NCBI RefSeq assembly: GCF_008806345.1
Contig: NZ_VZZJ01000005.1
Coordinates: 248,001-312,000 of the forward strand
Direction of reading: 5' to 3'
From: Methylobacterium planeticum
GTDB taxonomy: Bacteria > Pseudomonadota > Alphaproteobacteria > Rhizobiales > Beijerinckiaceae
DNA: 64,000 nucleotides
How positions within the stretch are numbered: position 1 is the stretch's first letter; each line of letters begins with the position of its first letter. The position numbers and the translations under genes are program-made. The notes beneath the pieces are model-generated. The model saw only the letters and a list, made by a program, of their open reading frames with translations, did not search any database and was not told the DNA's origin. Positions 62,478-64,000 of the stretch are shown piece by piece.

Positions 62478-63448
62478 CGGACCCTCTCGTCGGGTGTGCC
62501 CGGCGCTTCGGGAGCGCCCAGCGCAATCGCGCGGGGTCCCGCGCCGACGCGGATGCGCTCGGATTCGCGAAGCGTCGCGAGGTCGATCACGGAGACGTCG
62601 TCCGAGAACCAGTTCGCCACGTAGGCCCGGCCCCCGAGCACCGCGATGCCCTCGGGATATTTCCCGACCGCGACCGTGCCCGCGAGCGTCAGCCGATCGG
62701 CGTCGAGCACCGAGACCGTGCCGGCGTGCTGGTTCGTCACGAGGACGAGCCGGCCATCCGGGCTGACCGCGACGCCGTAGGGCATGGCGCCGACCGGCAC
62801 CGTCGCGACGGGCTCGAGCGACCGCGTGTCGATGACCGTGAGCGTGTTGCTGCGCACGTTGGCGACGTAGAGGCGATCCTGGCGGGGATTCAGGGCCAGG
62901 GCGAAGGGCGCCTCCCCGGCGGCCACGGTGGCGATCCGGACCATGGAGCGCGTATCGACGACGCTGACCTGCCGGCTCTCGCGGTCAGCCACGAAGAGAC
63001 GGCCGGCCCGGTCGAGGGCGAGCCCCGCGGGCTCGCGGCCGACCCCGGCGATCCCCTCGACGCCGCCGCTTGCCGTCGAGAGGCGGCTCACGGTGCCGGC
63101 CCGCCAATCCCCCACGAAGAGGCTGGCGCCGTCGTCCGACACCGCGATCCCGAAGGCCTGGCCCGCGAAGGCGAGGCGCCGCAGCGCGGGCCCGTCCCGG
63201 CCGCCGACCACCGTGATGGCGCGATGATCGGGATGGCTGAGATAGACCTGCCCGCCGGGTCCGACCGCGATGCCGGCCGGCCTCGGCCCGACGAGCAGGG
63301 CGGGATCCGCCGCCGCCGCTCCGGCGCCGACGCGCGCGAGCATCCCCGCCTCCTGGCTCACCACGTAGACCGCCGCGCCGCCCGCCTGGGCGGGGGCCGG
63401 AGCGGCGATCAGGCAGGCGAGGACGAAGGGCGCGCAGCGGCGGATCAT
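62474..63448 (-). CDS. Periplasmic YVTN-type beta-propeller protein
   Basis: A 324-residue protein with signal peptide (MIRRCAPFVLACLIAAPAPA). Repeating beta-propeller blades with YVTN-like motifs: VYVVSQEAGMLARVG, AGIAVGPGGQVYLSHPDH, LFVADRESRQVSVVDTRS, LYVANVRSNTLTVIDTRS, AYVANWFSDDVSVIDLAT. These repeats are typical of proteins linked to PQQ and alcohol dehydrogenase systems or of surface proteins. Both ends overlap neighbouring genes by ATGA, so translation is coupled with the SRPBCC gene upstream and the lipoprotein gene downstream. Confidence 0.88.
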   Translation of the reverse strand: MIRRCAPFVLACLIAAPAPAQAGGAAVYVVSQEAGMLARVGAGAAAADPALLVGPRPAGIAVGPGGQVYLSHPDHRAITVVGGRDGPALRRLAFAGQAFGIAVSDDGASLFVGDWRAGTVSRLSTASGGVEGIAGVGREPAGLALDRAGRLFVADRESRQVSVVDTRSMVRIATVAAGEAPFALALNPRQDRLYVANVRSNTLTVIDTRSLEPVATVPVGAMPYGVAVSPDGRLVLVTNQHAGTVSVLDADRLTLAGTVAVGKYPEGIAVLGGRAYVANWFSDDVSVIDLATLRESERIRVGAGPRAIALGAPEAPGTPDERVR

Positions 63449-63978
63449 GGCGTCGCGGCGCCCTCGACCTTCGCCTTCAGGCCGTTCAGGCCATCCTCGA
63501 AATACCGGCTCATGGCGGCCCGGCCGGCAGCGTCGCTGAGGTTCTCCGGCGGCTCGTTCCCGGTGTCGCCGCGATAGAAGCGGCCCATCCACGCGACCTT
63601 CGCGCCCTCGCCGTCCGGCGTGACCGTGAGCGTCGCGGAGTAGGACGAGACCGGCAGCGCCGTCAGATCGGGATCCGACATCCGGTAGGAATAGGTGAGG
63701 CCGTCCGCCTTCCACTCGTCGAGACCCTCCTTTAGGGTGCCGCCGCGCTTGAAGGTGACCGTGCGGGTCCCGCCCTCCCGGTTGCCGTTCGCGCCCTCGC
63801 TCCTGGCGACGTCCGGATGCCAGCTGCCGATCCCGGCAAAGTCCCCGACCACCTTCCAGACGGCTTCGGGCCTGGCCTTGATCGTGATCGCCCGGTCGAT
63901 CTTCTGCGGCGTCGGACCGTGTGCGAGGGCGGCCGTTGCCGCGAGCACGAGGAGTGCGGTCGATGTGACGAGACGCAT
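63445..63978 (-). CDS. Secreted SRPBCC (START-like) lipid-binding-fold protein
   Basis: A 177-residue protein with signal peptide (MRLVTSTALLVLAATAALAH). The mature part has the SRPBCC fold pattern: IDRAITIKARPEAVWKVVGD, FAGIGSWHPDVARSEG, TYSYRMSDPDLTALPVSSYS, ATLTVTPDGEGAKVAWMGR, AMSRYFEDGLNGLKAKVEG. Periplasmic SRPBCC proteins are rarer than cytoplasmic ones. It is the first gene seen of the overlapping four-gene operon, with the promoter close to or beyond the window end. Confidence 0.85.
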   Translation of the reverse strand: MRLVTSTALLVLAATAALAHGPTPQKIDRAITIKARPEAVWKVVGDFAGIGSWHPDVARSEGANGNREGGTRTVTFKRGGTLKEGLDEWKADGLTYSYRMSDPDLTALPVSSYSATLTVTPDGEGAKVAWMGRFYRGDTGNEPPENLSDAAGRAAMSRYFEDGLNGLKAKVEGAATP

Positions 63979-64000
63979 GAATCAGACTTTCTTCCCTCGC

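Overview
The window is high-GC, gene-dense chromosomal DNA from an alphaproteobacterium, most likely a Methylobacterium/Methylorubrum-type methylotroph. The evidence is a 29-residue PqqA peptide of the methylotroph type, two copies of an suhB/alpha-r8 (MmgR-like) small RNA, a MucR-type regulator, an HWE histidine kinase, DUF6894 and DUF6356 small proteins and a HupE permease. No tRNA, rRNA, CRISPR array, insertion sequence or phage gene was seen. Several genes start with GTG or TTG, and most starts chosen here are supported by a GGAGG-like ribosome binding site or by a 4-base ATGA/GTGA overlap with the previous gene.

Layout. 1-4.3 kb: a partial secreted protein, a decayed DUF551-like gene, a Cys-rich secreted protein and a divergent Tad pilus group (TadG-like against two TadE-like proteins, one with an 18-bp tandem repeat). 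4.3-8.1 kb: a hybrid histidine kinase followed by an HD-GYP response regulator. 8.2-13.0 kb: a nickel-pincer cofactor operon larC-larE-larB, then a Tat-exported aldo-keto reductase and HupE, without larA. 13.2-16.7 kb: small hypothetical genes and the first suhB-type sRNA. 16.7-20.8 kb: D-serine dehydratase, then an ECF41 operon (NmrA-like epimerase, cupin, AhpD-like protein, sigma factor) preceded by a matching ECF41 promoter. 21-24.3 kb: small genes, the second suhB-type sRNA, a stand-alone pqqA with its own terminator, and a MucR variant lacking the first zinc-finger cysteine.

24.3-29.3 kb: fused dihydroxyacetone kinase, a DoxX protein, a DEDD exonuclease, a GNAT acetyltransferase and CcdA. 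30.2-31.9 kb: an HWE sensor kinase. 32.0-37.4 kb: a TetR-controlled RND efflux operon with twin operators. 37.4-41.5 kb: a decayed DUF2147 gene, sulfite dehydrogenase SorAB, a tautomerase and an Old Yellow Enzyme. 41.6-50.8 kb: a class III nucleotide cyclase fused to an AAA/TPR module, divergent from a small gene and from an alpha-dioxygenase / membrane protein / patatin cluster. Two perfect CRP-type palindromes lie in this interval. 50.9-56.4 kb: small secreted proteins, an alpha/beta hydrolase, an MFS/AraC divergent pair and a cupredoxin-like protein. 56.9-64 kb: a TonB-dependent receptor, two small secreted proteins and an overlapping operon of SRPBCC protein, YVTN beta-propeller, lipoprotein and LuxR-type response regulator.

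The most interesting units are the putative cAMP/CRP-linked alpha-dioxygenase-patatin cluster (fatty acid release and oxygenation), the lar operon lacking its racemase, the ECF41 operon with its promoter visible, the orphan pqqA, and the paired suhB-type RNAs. All functional roles are inferred from sequence motifs and context.
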